The notes: a model not told the origin generated them from the sequence alone. A DNA stretch of 64,000 bases from a bacterium (GCA_024743255.1 JANSWY010000015.1:19027-83026), one strand, 5' to 3'. Numbered from the stretch's first letter, positions 24,916 through 34,729 are shown. Translations and numbers: made by a program.

Positions 24916-26511
24916 ATGTACAATATTGATGATTTGAATATTAAACTTCTGTCAGAATTGAGGGAGATTGCAGAAGGGTTGGGCATGAAGAATTTCAAAA
25001 AATTGCCTAAGAAAGACTTGGTTTACGAGATCCTGGATCACCAAGCAACATTACCCGATAGCGAAATCAACAAAGTGAAAAACGCCCTTAAAGGTGAGGC
25101 TGCTGAAGAAGTTACTACTGCTCCCGCAGTAGAGGAAAAGAAAGAAAAGCCTAAGAAAAGAAAAAGAGTGAATGTTGCAGAGGATGCTCCGGCACCAAAA
25201 GCTCAAGAGCAAAAGCAACAACAACCTAAGTCTGATCAAAACGGCTCAAAGCCTGAGAGAAAACAAGAGGAAAAAAAGGACAACCGAAAAGAAGGTGATG
25301 CTCCTAAAGAAAACGCTAAGAGCGACACAAGAAAAGACGACCCAAGAAAAGAACAGAAAGCAAAAAGAGCTGCTTATAATGCCAATGTAAAGGAATTTGA
25401 TGGTATTATAGAAAATGAAGGAGTTCTTGAAATCATGCAGGATGGTTACGGATTCTTAAGATCAAGTGACTACAACTACCTTGCAAGTCCGGATGATATT
25501 TATGTTTCTCCATCTCAAATTAAATTATTTGGTCTTAAAACTGGTGATACCGTTAAGGGACAAATAAGACCTCCAAAAGATGGTGAGAAGTACTTTGCTC
25601 TTTTAAGGGTAGAATCTGTAAACGGGAAAACGACTGAAGAAATTAGAGATAGAGTATCATTTGAGTACCTAACTCCACTTTTTCCTGATGAGAAATTAAA
25701 TCTAAGTACTGACGCTTCAAACTACAGCACAAGAATCGTTGATTTGTTCGCACCAATTGGTAAAGGGCAAAGAGGTATGATCGTGGCACAACCTAAGACT
25801 GGTAAAACAGTTCTCTTGAAAAATGTTGCAAATGCGATCGCAAAGAATCACCCTGAGTGTTTCTTGATGATCTTATTGATCGATGAAAGACCGGAAGAAG
25901 TTACCGACATGGCTAGAAGCGTAAACGCTGAAGTTATTGCTTCAACGTTTGATGAGCAGGCCGATAGACATGTAAAGGTGGCTAACATGGTACTTGAAAA
26001 AGCTAAGAGAATGGTAGAATGTGGTCACGATGTAGTGATTCTCCTAGACTCTATCACAAGATTAGCAAGAGCTCACAATACAGTAGTTCCTTCTTCAGGT
26101 AAAATACTTTCTGGTGGTGTTGATGCAAATGCACTTCACAAACCAAAAAGATTCTTTGGAGCTGCAAGAAATGTTGAAAATGGAGGTTCACTTTCAATTA
26201 TTGCAACTGCATTGATTGAAACTGGTTCCAAAATGGACGAAGTTATCTTTGAAGAATTCAAAGGAACAGGTAACATGGAACTTCAACTTGATCGTAAGTT
26301 GTCTAATAAGCGAGTTTACCCTGCTATTGATGTTCCTGCTTCCGGAACAAGAAGGGAAGATCTACTTATGGACAAAGACGAGCTATCAAGAGTTTGGATT
26401 CTGAGAAAGTTCATGTCAGATATGAACTCTACAGAAGCGATGGAATTCTTGTTGAGCAGAATGAAAGGAACAAGAAACAACGAAGAGTTTCTTATTTCAA
26501 TGAATGGATAA
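24916..26511 (+). CDS. rho: transcription termination factor Rho with long disordered insertion
   Basis: 531 residues, about 110 longer than E. coli Rho. Order: Rho_N SAP-like domain (residues 5-48), a lysine/glutamine/glutamate-rich low-complexity insertion (about 50-155), the cold-shock-like RNA-binding domain ([15 protein letters not shown]...[10 protein letters not shown]), and the RecA-type ATPase. Walker A is PKTGKT (Lys297), Walker B is MILLIDER, followed by [11 protein letters not shown] and the GTGNMEL R-loop region. The insertion adds positive charge next to the primary RNA site and is typical of many Bacteroidota and actinobacterial Rho proteins. It is a single-gene unit with a strong terminator. 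Confidence 0.97.
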   Translation: MYNIDDLNIKLLSELREIAEGLGMKNFKKLPKKDLVYEILDHQATLPDSEINKVKNALKGEAAEEVTTAPAVEEKKEKPKKRKRVNVAEDAPAPKAQEQKQQQPKSDQNGSKPERKQEEKKDNRKEGDAPKENAKSDTRKDDPRKEQKAKRAAYNANVKEFDGIIENEGVLEIMQDGYGFLRSSDYNYLASPDDIYVSPSQIKLFGLKTGDTVKGQIRPPKDGEKYFALLRVESVNGKTTEEIRDRVSFEYLTPLFPDEKLNLSTDASNYSTRIVDLFAPIGKGQRGMIVAQPKTGKTVLLKNVANAIAKNHPECFLMILLIDERPEEVTDMARSVNAEVIASTFDEQADRHVKVANMVLEKAKRMVECGHDVVILLDSITRLARAHNTVVPSSGKILSGGVDANALHKPKRFFGAARNVENGGSLSIIATALIETGSKMDEVIFEEFKGTGNMELQLDRKLSNKRVYPAIDVPASGTRREDLLMDKDELSRVWILRKFMSDMNSTEAMEFLLSRMKGTRNNEEFLISMNG

Positions 26512-26532
26512 TCTATATTCCAGATATAAAAG

Positions 26533-26559
26533 AAAAGGCCTGCATTGCAGGCCTTTTTT
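26533..26559. terminator. strong bidirectional terminator after rho
   Basis: An 11-bp perfect stem AAAAGGCCTGC (26533-26543) / GCAGGCCTTTT (26547-26557) with a 3-nt loop, flanked by A and T tracts. It works for rho on the plus strand and for the convergent dehydrogenase gene ending at 26576 on the minus strand. Confidence 0.9.
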
Positions 26560-26575
26560 ATTGGTGTGAATTGAG

Positions 26576-27790
26576 TTATTTGCCATCTGCATAATCCTGC
26601 AGATAGCTGTATTTCTCAGTTAGTTTGCCATTCTCTGTAATTGTGGCATTTTTAATTATGTCTTGATCGTCATCTCCAAGAAGACTAGGTAATACATTAT
26701 CAATTAGCATTCTTCCGAAATCTCTAGAGGCGTCTCTTGGTAGCTCACATGGTAAATTATCTACTGCCATTACAGTAATATTACCTTCTTCCGATAGTGC
26801 AGGCTCTTCAGTTCCTTCTGTTGGATTGTAATCATAAATTGGATCATCAATCACGGTTGGTCTAATTGTAGAAGGAATAGATCCATCTATATCACAAGTA
26901 ACATCAGCAATGATTTTGATTCTGAAATCATTTTGAACAGCGTCGTTTCTATCAAATAATTTCGGAGCTTTCGGATCCCAGTAAGCACAAGCGATGAGTA
27001 AGTCAGTAACCTTAGCGTACTTTAGGAAATCACCTTCATAATCATAAGGATGATCATAAAAGTGGTGTCTGTTGAATTCACCACCATCCATCTTTTTATT
27101 GTAATCCCTCGTGCTCAATTGAGTAAAAACAGGCTCATCAAATCTTTCGTTAAGAAAATCTGATGGAGTAACTCTTCTGATACCCATTCCAAACATTACT
27201 TCCATTGCTCCTTTAGTTACTCTTCCACCACCGGTAATAGCAATTTTGATAGGAGGTAATTTGAATTTTGTGAATTCCGTTTTCAGGTCTTCCAAGTCGA
27301 AGCAATCTTTGGCTCTTCTGATATTGAATAAGTTGTATCGCTTTCCGTATGTCCAAATACCATTGTAGGCGCCTACAATACCAGCATATCTACCAAAAGC
27401 AATAACTCTTTGATTATTCTCATCAACCAAAGTCTCATAATCAATAAGCTTGATATTTTTAGCTAGAATTTCCTGCAGAAGCTTTTGATTGTAGTCCTGC
27501 ATTTTAATGGTGTGTGAGAAGAAGAAGAATGTCTTATCATTCATTAGCTCAGGAATTGGCACTTCTTTTACTCCTAATATAACATCACATTCAGAAATGT
27601 CATCCACTACCTCGATTCCTTCATTAGTATAGTCCTCATTATCGTAGCATCTGATATCACTTTTTTGGCAATAGATTTTAACACCTTCGAATTTGTCTTG
27701 AATTTCCTTTGCCTGTTCCGGTGTTATTGGAACTCTTCTATCGATAGGTACCTTACCTTCTTTAATAATACCAAACTTTATGCTAGTCAT
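26576..27790 (-). CDS. alanine dehydrogenase/PNT-family, saccharopine-dehydrogenase-like oxidoreductase
   Basis: 404 residues. The N-terminal half matches the AlaDh_PNT fold (FGIIKEGKVPIDRRVPITPEQA, with Arg/Lys substrate residues), and the NAD-binding half has ITGGGRVTKGAMEVM. The overall layout is closer to lysine-forming saccharopine dehydrogenase (LYS1-like) than to true alanine dehydrogenase, because the DVTCDIDGSIPST segment is present. It probably interconverts an amino acid with NAD(P)H. The exact substrate is uncertain. It is a single gene with the terminator above and a divergent promoter region. Confidence 0.8.
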   Translation of the reverse strand: MTSIKFGIIKEGKVPIDRRVPITPEQAKEIQDKFEGVKIYCQKSDIRCYDNEDYTNEGIEVVDDISECDVILGVKEVPIPELMNDKTFFFFSHTIKMQDYNQKLLQEILAKNIKLIDYETLVDENNQRVIAFGRYAGIVGAYNGIWTYGKRYNLFNIRRAKDCFDLEDLKTEFTKFKLPPIKIAITGGGRVTKGAMEVMFGMGIRRVTPSDFLNERFDEPVFTQLSTRDYNKKMDGGEFNRHHFYDHPYDYEGDFLKYAKVTDLLIACAYWDPKAPKLFDRNDAVQNDFRIKIIADVTCDIDGSIPSTIRPTVIDDPIYDYNPTEGTEEPALSEEGNITVMAVDNLPCELPRDASRDFGRMLIDNVLPSLLGDDDQDIIKNATITENGKLTEKYSYLQDYADGK

Positions 27791-27827
27791 TGTATGTTAC
27801 TTAGTAGTGTATATTGTTTATTTGGGC

Positions 27828-27835
27828 CAAAATTA
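27828..27835 (-). promoter_or_regulatory. -7 element (TAATTTTG) of the AlaDH/saccharopine-like gene
   Basis: An exact TAnnTTTG on the minus strand, 38 bases before the ATG at 27790, in the short 59-base divergent gap. A -33 element is not clear. Confidence 0.45.
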
Positions 27836-27849
27836 CAATTTCTAAGTTA

Positions 27850-28449
27850 ATGACGACAGATCATTTGATCATTTTTGCATCCTGGGTAGTGTACTACACT
27901 CTTCACAGTGCTCTTGCAACAGATAAGATTAAGAATTGGTGGAGAAATGCTGGTTTTAAACTTAACTCCTGGCGTTTGATCTATTCTTTGATTTCAACTA
28001 TTGGTTTATTGATACTTGGAGGCTTGTTGGTTATCACTCCTTCAGATTCAATTATGGAATCTAACAATATTACAAGGTTTTTAGGAATGATGTTCGCTAC
28101 ATATGGAGTAATTGTTGTAAGGATATCTTTTAGAAATTACAGTCTTAGAGATTTCTTATTTAAAGAAGATAGGTTTAATGAGGATCAGGAGCTTGAGGTT
28201 ACTGGCATTCATGGTAAGGTGAGACATCCGTTGTATTCCGGAACCATACTTATAATTGTTGGGATGTTATTTTTTGTACCGAAAATAAGTTCCCTAATCA
28301 CTGTTGTTGTAACCTTATTATATCTGGCAATTGGGATCAATTTGGAAGAGAAAAAGCTTATAAAAAAATATGGGAACAAGTATCAGGACTACAAAAGGAA
28401 TGTCCCAGCACTTATTCCCATGTTTTGGAAAACCAATGAGAAGAGTTAA
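27850..28449 (+). CDS. integral membrane ICMT/NnrU-like methyltransferase-family protein
   Basis: 199 residues from ATG 27850; the upstream reading begins with a TTG inside the promoter gap. It has about five membrane segments and the C-terminal fingerprint VTGIHGKVRHPLYSG...LEEKKLIKKYGNKYQDYKR of isoprenylcysteine carboxyl methyltransferase/phospholipid methyltransferase-like proteins. The conserved RHP.Y and E-K-L-Y-x-x-Y motifs place it in that superfamily. In bacteria these proteins methylate lipids or have unknown roles. Its stop overlaps the convergent small gene by two bases. Confidence 0.8.
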   Translation: MTTDHLIIFASWVVYYTLHSALATDKIKNWWRNAGFKLNSWRLIYSLISTIGLLILGGLLVITPSDSIMESNNITRFLGMMFATYGVIVVRISFRNYSLRDFLFKEDRFNEDQELEVTGIHGKVRHPLYSGTILIIVGMLFFVPKISSLITVVVTLLYLAIGINLEEKKLIKKYGNKYQDYKRNVPALIPMFWKTNEKS

Positions 28450-28643
28450 TCTTCGCTGTTTTCTCCAGTTTCTATATCGTCTCTATCTCTGAGCTTTTTG
28501 TCGTCAACATTTTTGTTGAGAAACTCATTGATTTTATCGATGTTGTAATTGGTTTGTAATTGACCGAATGTATCTATTTTCAGGTCAAACCCTTCCAATT
28601 CTTCATTTACTTTTGGTTTCTTATCTTCTTTCTTTTTGCTCAT
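28446..28643 (-). CDS. small charged conserved hypothetical protein
   Basis: 65 residues, very rich in Lys, Asp and Glu, with no signal peptide or membrane segment; probably partly disordered. The ATG overlaps the TGA of gltX by four bases (ATGA), a strong sign of a real, translationally coupled gene. No function can be assigned. Confidence 0.65.
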   Translation of the reverse strand: MSKKKEDKKPKVNEELEGFDLKIDTFGQLQTNYNIDKINEFLNKNVDDKKLRDRDDIETGENSED

Positions 28644-30187
28644 GATTTTACTCTTTCGGCAAGCGTATCAATCGCAATCTCAATTCTTTTTGAAACTTCT
28701 TTTGGCCCTAGGACCTCAATTATCATCATTAAATCTGGTCCTCCACCCGCTCCGGTAATTGAAAGTCGCAACGCTTGCATCACTCTTCCTATATTTATAC
28801 CGAATTTCTCTAAACTTTGTTCCAAAGTGGATTTGGCTTCTTCAGAATTTATTGAATCTAATGAGCCCAAAGTGGTACCATAATCAGTCAGAACAGTGAC
28901 AGCCTCTTGTGTCCATTTTTTCTTTACCACTTTATCATCATAGCTTTCAGGAAGTTCGAAGAATATTTTAGCATCGTCCCATAATTCGTGGATAAAGGTT
29001 ACTCTTTCCTTTAGAAGTCCTGCAATTTTGATGGCAGTGGATTCAGAACATTCAAAACCAGCTTCCTTTGATCCATTAATGATGTAATTGGCCAATTCAT
29101 TTTCAGGAGTAGATTTGAGATACTGTTGGTTGTACCATTTAGCTTTCTCGATATCAAACTTAGCTCCAGCCTTATTGATTCTTTCAAGACTAAAATTCTC
29201 AACTAATTCCGGTACGGAGAAGATTTCTTGCTCAGTACCTGGATTCCATCCTAAAAACGCAATAAAATTGATAAATCCATCGGGTAGGTACCCAGCTTCT
29301 CTATAGCCCGAAAAATGCTCCAAGGAACCATCTTTTCCAGGAAAATCCCCATTGATTGGGAACACTGGAAAACCTAATTTATCGCCATCTCTTTTACTGA
29401 GCTTCCCATTTCCATCTGGTTTTAATAGTAATGGCAGGTGAGCAAACTGCGGCATTTCCTCTTCCCATCCTAAGAACTTATAAAGCAATACATGCAGTGG
29501 AGCTGAAGGCAACCACTCTTCTCCCCGAATTACATGGGTAATTTTCATCAGGTGATCATCAACCACATTAGCAAGATGGTAAGTTGGCATGCCATCAGAC
29601 TTCATAAGTACCTTATCGTCAATTGTAGATGAGTGAACCTTGACCCAACCTCTGATTAAATCGTTGATTCTAATATCTTCTTTAGCCGGTACCTTGATTC
29701 TAACAACGTAAGGTACACCAGAGTCTATCTTACTTTTTACATCTTCAGCAGATAGAGTGAGTGAATTACTCATCTGCATTCTTGTGATGCTGTTGTATTG
29801 TGGGTTATGAACTTTAGCTTCTTTCAGCCTTTCTCTCATTGCATCCAATTCTTCTGGAGTATCGAATGCATAATATGCCAGATCATTTTCAAGTAATTGA
29901 TCCACATATTGTTTGTAAAGATCTTTTCTTTCGGATTGACGATATGGTCCAAACTCACCAGGATGATAAGGACTCTCATCTGGATTTATGCCGCACCATT
30001 CCAGAGATTCTTTGATGTATTCTTCAGCTCCCTTTACGTATCTGCTTTGATCCGTATCCTCTACTCTTAGAATAAACTTTCCGTCATTCTTTTTTGCAAA
30101 TAGATAATTGTAAAGGGCTGTTCGTACTCCTCCAATGTGTAAAGCGCCTGTTGGGCTTGGCGCAAACCTTACTCTAACCTGACTCAT
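28640..30187 (-). CDS. gltX: glutamyl-tRNA synthetase
   Basis: 515 residues. The class I signature HIGH appears as APSPTGALHIGG near the N-terminus and the KMSKS loop as KLSKRDGD. The DTDQSRYVKGAEEYI and RGEEWLPSAPLHVLLYKFLGW segments complete the family pattern. It charges tRNA-Glu (and possibly tRNA-Gln if a GatCAB route exists). The small gene downstream is coupled to it. Confidence 0.97.
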   Translation of the reverse strand: MSQVRVRFAPSPTGALHIGGVRTALYNYLFAKKNDGKFILRVEDTDQSRYVKGAEEYIKESLEWCGINPDESPYHPGEFGPYRQSERKDLYKQYVDQLLENDLAYYAFDTPEELDAMRERLKEAKVHNPQYNSITRMQMSNSLTLSAEDVKSKIDSGVPYVVRIKVPAKEDIRINDLIRGWVKVHSSTIDDKVLMKSDGMPTYHLANVVDDHLMKITHVIRGEEWLPSAPLHVLLYKFLGWEEEMPQFAHLPLLLKPDGNGKLSKRDGDKLGFPVFPINGDFPGKDGSLEHFSGYREAGYLPDGFINFIAFLGWNPGTEQEIFSVPELVENFSLERINKAGAKFDIEKAKWYNQQYLKSTPENELANYIINGSKEAGFECSESTAIKIAGLLKERVTFIHELWDDAKIFFELPESYDDKVVKKKWTQEAVTVLTDYGTTLGSLDSINSEEAKSTLEQSLEKFGINIGRVMQALRLSITGAGGGPDLMMIIEVLGPKEVSKRIEIAIDTLAERVKS

Positions 30188-30218
30188 TCTTGATCTTGGT
30201 GCTTAATTTCACAGAGCG

Positions 30219-30226
30219 CAAATGTA
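30219..30226 (-). promoter_or_regulatory. -7 element (TACATTTG) upstream of gltX
   Basis: An exact TAnnTTTG on the minus strand, 32 bases before the gltX start. It defines a short leader in the 90-base gap between ridA and gltX. Confidence 0.5.
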
Positions 30227-30277
30227 CAAAAATTCCAAGCCTCTGTTAAATAAAAGCCACTAAATCAAAATGAAGTG

Positions 30278-30655
30278 TTACAATACAGCAATACAGGAAA
30301 TTTCTACATTAACATTTTTGGGAAGTACACTGACTTCTACGGTTTCTCGAGCCGGTGGATTTTCAGGGAAGTATTGACCATAAACTTCATTTATTCTACC
30401 GAAATCCCCCATGTTTTTAATGAATATCGAACACTTCACAACGTTTGAAAAGTCCATTTCAGCTGCCACAAGAATAGCCTTCAGGTTTTTCATCACCTGA
30501 AGGGTCTCCTCTTCGATATTGTCTTCTACCAGATTTCCAGTCTCAGGGTTAATTGCTATTTGGCCACTTACGTACAGTGTTCCATTTGATAAAACTGCCT
30601 GGCTATAAGGGCCTATTGGAGCTGGAGCGTTTGAGGTATTTATTATTTTTTTCAT
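30278..30655 (-). CDS. ridA: RidA-family enamine/imine deaminase
   Basis: 125 residues, the standard size. The YjgF/YER057c/UK114 pattern is clear: APAPIGPYSQAV, LYVSGQIAINPETG and PPARETVEVSVLPKNVNVEISCIAVL, with the conserved Arg of PAR that binds the carboxylate. It removes reactive enamines and imines made by PLP enzymes. The start codon directly abuts the glmS stop, so the two form an operon. Confidence 0.93.
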   Translation of the reverse strand: MKKIINTSNAPAPIGPYSQAVLSNGTLYVSGQIAINPETGNLVEDNIEEETLQVMKNLKAILVAAEMDFSNVVKCSIFIKNMGDFGRINEVYGQYFPENPPARETVEVSVLPKNVNVEISCIAVL

Positions 30656-32494
30656 TTATTCTACAGTTACCGACTTGGCAAGGTTTCTAGGCTGATCAAC
30701 GTTACAGCCTCTCATTACTGCAATATGGTAGGATAACAGTTGAAGCGGAATTACCGATACTAATGGCATTAAGGCTTCATGTGTAGCTGGAACCTCAATA
30801 ACAAAATCTGCCATTTTAGGTATCAAAACATCACCTTCTGTAACAATTGCTATCACAACTCCTTTTCTCGCTTTTACTTCCTGGATGTTTGAGACGATTT
30901 TGTCATAAGAACTGTCTCTTGTAGCGATTACTACCACAGGCATTTCTTCATCGATCAAGGCAATCGGCCCGTGTTTCATTTCCGCTGCAGGATATCCTTC
31001 AGCATGAATGTAGGAAATCTCTTTTAGTTTTAATGCTCCTTCAAGCGCTACCGGGAAATTGTAACCTCTTCCTAAGTACAAGAAATTTTTGGCATCTTTA
31101 AAGAGTTCAGAGATATATTCAATTTGAGAATTGTATTCTAATGCCTTTTTTACTTTGCTAGGAATAGTTTCTAACTCAACAAGTAGCTCCTTGTATTTTC
31201 TTTCAGTGATAGTCCCTCTTCTATTCGCAACTCTCAGAGCAATCATTACGAGAACCGAAAGCTGAGCTGTAAATGCCTTGGTACTAGCGACTCCTATTTC
31301 TGGTCCCGCGTGTAAATATGCTCCTTCATGAGTAGTACGGGAAATGGAAGAACCAACAGCGTTTACTACGCCAAAAATTATAGCGCCCTTGGACTTAGCT
31401 AATTCAATTGCAGCAAGGGTATCTGCTGTTTCTCCAGACTGAGAAATAGCAATTACTATATCTCCTTCCTTTACGATTGGATTTCTATATCTGAATTCTG
31501 ATGCGTATTCTACTTCAACTGGGATACGACAAAACTCTTCAAAAATATATTCTGCTACCAAACCAGCATGCCAGGAAGTTCCGCATGCTAGAATCACAAT
31601 TTTTTCAGCATTAATTAATGCGTTGGAATAATTTCTAATTCCTCCTAAAACCAGTGAACCTGAAGCGGAATTCAACCTACCTCTCATGCAATCAGCAATT
31701 GAGTTGGGTTGTTCAAATATTTCTTTCAGCATGAAGTGAGGATATCCACCTTTTTCCAAGGCGTCTAACTCCAATTCCAAAGTTTGGATATAGGGATCCT
31801 TTGAAACATCCTTTAAATCTCGAATATTAAATCCGTCATCAGAAATTACCGCAATCTCCTCATCATTCAAGTACACAACTTCATTGGTGTATTCAATTAT
31901 TGGAGTAGCATCCGAGGCAAGGAAGTATTCATTTTTTCCTAGCCCTATTACCAATGGGCTTCCTTTTCTCGCGGCAACAATTTTCCTTGGTTCCTTGGTG
32001 CTTAAAACAGCAATGGCGTATGCACCAATCACGTTTGAAAGTGCTATTCTTACTGCTTCTTCAATGCTGTATTCCCCGCTGTTATAGATGTCTTCTATAA
32101 AAGTGACCAATACTTCAGTGTCAGTATCACTGACAAAGGTGTATCCCTTAGATTCTAACTCTGCTTTTAACGGGCCATAGTTTTCAATTATACCATTGTG
32201 TATGATCGCGAACTCTTTACTACAGGAATAGTGAGGATGCGCGTTTAAATCGTTAGGTTCTCCATGAGTCGCCCATCTGGTGTGACCAATTCCAACTGAT
32301 CCCTTTACTTCCTTTTCCCCTATAAAATCTTCAAGCGCGGATACTTTTCCCTGCTTTTTGAAAATATTAATTTCATTATCGGCAGAGATAGCCACTCCAG
32401 CACTATCATACCCTCTATATTCAAGTCTTTTTAAACCTTTAATTATAATGGGTAGAACATCACGATCCCCCAAATATCCAACAATTCCACACAT
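30656..32494 (-). CDS. glmS: glutamine--fructose-6-phosphate aminotransferase (isomerizing)
   Basis: 612 residues. The catalytic Cys2 follows the start Met (MCGIVGYLG). The glutaminase domain has GHTRWATHGEPN...NAHPH and HNGIIENY. Two SIS sugar domains follow, with ACGTSWHAGL and ISQSGETADTLAA. The C-terminus DQPRNLAKSVTVE is exactly conserved and complete. It makes glucosamine-6-phosphate, the first step toward UDP-GlcNAc for peptidoglycan and lipid A. No upstream ribozyme-like structure is visible in the 27-base gap to the DUF4270 gene. Confidence 0.97.
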   Translation of the reverse strand: MCGIVGYLGDRDVLPIIIKGLKRLEYRGYDSAGVAISADNEINIFKKQGKVSALEDFIGEKEVKGSVGIGHTRWATHGEPNDLNAHPHYSCSKEFAIIHNGIIENYGPLKAELESKGYTFVSDTDTEVLVTFIEDIYNSGEYSIEEAVRIALSNVIGAYAIAVLSTKEPRKIVAARKGSPLVIGLGKNEYFLASDATPIIEYTNEVVYLNDEEIAVISDDGFNIRDLKDVSKDPYIQTLELELDALEKGGYPHFMLKEIFEQPNSIADCMRGRLNSASGSLVLGGIRNYSNALINAEKIVILACGTSWHAGLVAEYIFEEFCRIPVEVEYASEFRYRNPIVKEGDIVIAISQSGETADTLAAIELAKSKGAIIFGVVNAVGSSISRTTHEGAYLHAGPEIGVASTKAFTAQLSVLVMIALRVANRRGTITERKYKELLVELETIPSKVKKALEYNSQIEYISELFKDAKNFLYLGRGYNFPVALEGALKLKEISYIHAEGYPAAEMKHGPIALIDEEMPVVVIATRDSSYDKIVSNIQEVKARKGVVIAIVTEGDVLIPKMADFVIEVPATHEALMPLVSVIPLQLLSYHIAVMRGCNVDQPRNLAKSVTVE

Positions 32495-32521
32495 AGTTTT
32501 TGAATTTTTTGTTCTTTCAGT

Positions 32522-33826
32522 TTAATTAGGAACGGTGTAGTGAACCTTAAGTTTTATCCCGTTTTTAAAGAAAGCCGTTTGATTTATAGAGCTAGCAGAT
32601 GCTGGCAATATAACCAATGACTCAGGAAACGCAGGGTCTTTTTCGTTGTTTATTTCGTTGGTAATCAATAACTGTGTAAACAATGTGACGTCTCTTTCAA
32701 ATGAGAAAGTCTCGTCTGTTATTTGTGTTACTGCAATTTCAGGCTGACCTGTAAGGTAACTTTGGTCGGTAAGCAAAATGTTATTGAATGAATTAAGTAA
32801 AGCACCACTTCCGTTAAAGCTACCATCATTATTCGCAAAATAATAAGTAAGTGTTACGGAGTACTCAAAATATTCTGCAGTATCTGATGGGTCTATCGGA
32901 AATTCCAATCGAGCAGATATGACGTTAGCGTTATCAATACCCTCAAAGTAGTCATAAACTCCATTCAAGTCCACCCAAGGCAATATGCCTGTAGCAGGAT
33001 TCATATGAACCAAGTTCGGATCTACATCAAATTTTTGGACACCTGTAGGCTCCAGAAAAGATAGCGGACTAGAGCTTTTATCTGAAGAGATCGCATTGTA
33101 ATTCGCGTCTTCATTGAAATCAAACGCGTATTGCAATGTGTCATCGTCTTGCTTGTAGTGCAACGTTATTGCCGATTCAAGATCTGTGAGATCAAAGCCA
33201 TATAAAGCATCGCCTCCTTCAGGTACAAGCGCAATTGGTCTGTTCTCACCGTTTGAAAAAGGTGTAAAACTTTCCATGTTTACCAATTTCTGAAATAATT
33301 CTTGAGCAAATGTTTGATCTAGATTAATATGTAACGCAGTATCAAACTGAGGATCAAAATTGTCAGTGATTCTGCCAATTTCATTTTGCAACGTAGCTCG
33401 ACGATTTGATGTGTAAACTACATCATCGTAAAGAGTATCAGCAATCTCGTAAACAACAAATGTTTGGGTTTCAGGGAAATCTCCGTAAAACTTATTGAAT
33501 TTGAGGCTAAGCACCGCGGAATCTAAAACAGCACTGCTATCAGGTAAGGCAGCAGATGTTGAATTATAGTTAGCATAACCTTCAGCATGTATTTCTCCAA
33601 AGAATTCATCACTAAAGTTACCGGAAAGCAGAAATACATCCGCATCGGTTCTTACACTGTCAATAAATATGTTTGCTGATGGTAGAGTGAATTCCTGGTA
33701 TTGTATGTCTAGTCTGTTCGAGCTGTTATCAATCTCCTGTCCAATCTGGTTTTCTTCATCACAAGAAAAAATTGTTAGGGCTAGTGGCAATACTAGCCCT
33801 AACCATTTTTTATCCAACAAGTTCAT
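32522..33826 (-). CDS. DUF4270 domain-containing lipoprotein
   Basis: 434 residues with a lipobox (LTIFSC, Cys22), then the DUF4270 pattern: a DSVRTDADVFLLSGNFSDEFFG motif, beta-rich body, and a strand-rich C-terminus ending in LKVHYTVPN. It is a conserved Bacteroidota surface or periplasmic protein of unknown role. The start overlaps the end of the glycogen-synthase-like gene by 17 bases. This cluster (panC/panD divergent from a GT5-like gene, DUF4270, glmS) is a recurrent Bacteroidota neighbourhood to my knowledge, which suggests a linked envelope or sugar role. Confidence 0.85.
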   Translation of the reverse strand: MNLLDKKWLGLVLPLALTIFSCDEENQIGQEIDNSSNRLDIQYQEFTLPSANIFIDSVRTDADVFLLSGNFSDEFFGEIHAEGYANYNSTSAALPDSSAVLDSAVLSLKFNKFYGDFPETQTFVVYEIADTLYDDVVYTSNRRATLQNEIGRITDNFDPQFDTALHINLDQTFAQELFQKLVNMESFTPFSNGENRPIALVPEGGDALYGFDLTDLESAITLHYKQDDDTLQYAFDFNEDANYNAISSDKSSSPLSFLEPTGVQKFDVDPNLVHMNPATGILPWVDLNGVYDYFEGIDNANVISARLEFPIDPSDTAEYFEYSVTLTYYFANNDGSFNGSGALLNSFNNILLTDQSYLTGQPEIAVTQITDETFSFERDVTLFTQLLITNEINNEKDPAFPESLVILPASASSINQTAFFKNGIKLKVHYTVPN

Positions 33827-34622
33827 TATATAAATTATAATAAGAATCTAGAAAGTTTTCGTCTTTTTCTATTGTATCAACTTTGTCTTTGTCTGAGATA
33901 TTAGCAAGTAATTGATTAAAACTTTCGCTAGTCTCTTCATTGCCTTTTATTACTGCATCTGCAAATTCCATCCCTAATTTGATGAAACCATCATAGTCAG
34001 CAGTTTTTAATGGATGCAACATTCCATCATCAATATCGATCATCTTCACTTTATGCATCAAATCTTCACCGAATTTATGTGAAAACCTATTATCATGAAC
34101 AGTAAATACACTCTTACTATTCTGGAAAATTGGATCGTTCTTGTAAGTTGTTTTCAAATACAAAGGAATTAAGCTTGTCATCCAGTCATTACAATGAACG
34201 ATATCCGGTGACCATCCTAATTTCTTCACAGTTTCTAAAACGCCCTTGCAGAAAAATATTGCTCTCTCGTCGTTATCTTCATAGAAATTATCTTCCTTGT
34301 CGAAGAACACAGATTTTCTGTGGAAGTAATCTTCGTTATCTATAAAATAAACCTGAAGTTTAGCATTTGGAATTGAAGCTACCTTAATAATAAGTGGTTT
34401 TTCTTCATCTCCAACTGCAATATTTATACCTGATAATCTAACGACCTCATGTAGTCTGTTTTTTCTTTCATTGATCAGTCCAAACCTTGGTACCAAAATC
34501 CTGATCTCCATACCTCTCTCTTGCATTCCTTGTGGAAGTTTTCTCACAAAATCCGCCACTTCAGATGTTTTCAGGAAAGGATTAATCTCGCTTGCTACAT
34601 AGAGGATTCTAAGATTCGACAT
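33810..34622 (-). CDS. glycogen/starch synthase N-terminal (GT5) domain protein, C-terminal domain absent
   Basis: 270 residues. This is only the first Rossmann half of GT5 synthases: MSNLRILYVASEINPFLKTSEVADFVRKLPQ, DIVHCNDWMTSLIPLYLK, and VFTVHDNRFSHKFGE. The C-terminal ADP-glucose-binding domain is absent. The family's KTGGL nucleotide-sugar motif is changed to KTSEV. It is probably not an active synthase and may be a sugar sensor or scaffold. The gene is not a broken fragment: it ends cleanly with a family-like tail and overlaps DUF4270. It is divergent from panC. Confidence 0.82.
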   Translation of the reverse strand: MSNLRILYVASEINPFLKTSEVADFVRKLPQGMQERGMEIRILVPRFGLINERKNRLHEVVRLSGINIAVGDEEKPLIIKVASIPNAKLQVYFIDNEDYFHRKSVFFDKEDNFYEDNDERAIFFCKGVLETVKKLGWSPDIVHCNDWMTSLIPLYLKTTYKNDPIFQNSKSVFTVHDNRFSHKFGEDLMHKVKMIDIDDGMLHPLKTADYDGFIKLGMEFADAVIKGNEETSESFNQLLANISDKDKVDTIEKDENFLDSYYNLYNELVG

Positions 34623-34701
34623 AATATGTGGGTTTAATTAAAAATGACCCCAAAATTACGATTTTTTTCGGTTTTTATCAATATTTATAAATTCATAATA
34701 C

Positions 34702-34709
34702 TACTTTTG
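34702..34709 (+). promoter_or_regulatory. -7 element (TACTTTTG) upstream of panC
   Basis: An exact TAnnTTTG match 21 bases before the panC ATG in the 107-base divergent gap. It would give a leader of about 15-20 bases. Confidence 0.5.
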
Positions 34710-34729
34710 CGCTCCTTTCTTAGGTAATA

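Noticed and set aside
12495..34622. A glycogen metabolism locus joining the pullulanase and the GT5-like gene
   Set aside because: They are about 20 kb apart with unrelated genes between, and the GT5-like protein is probably not a synthase.
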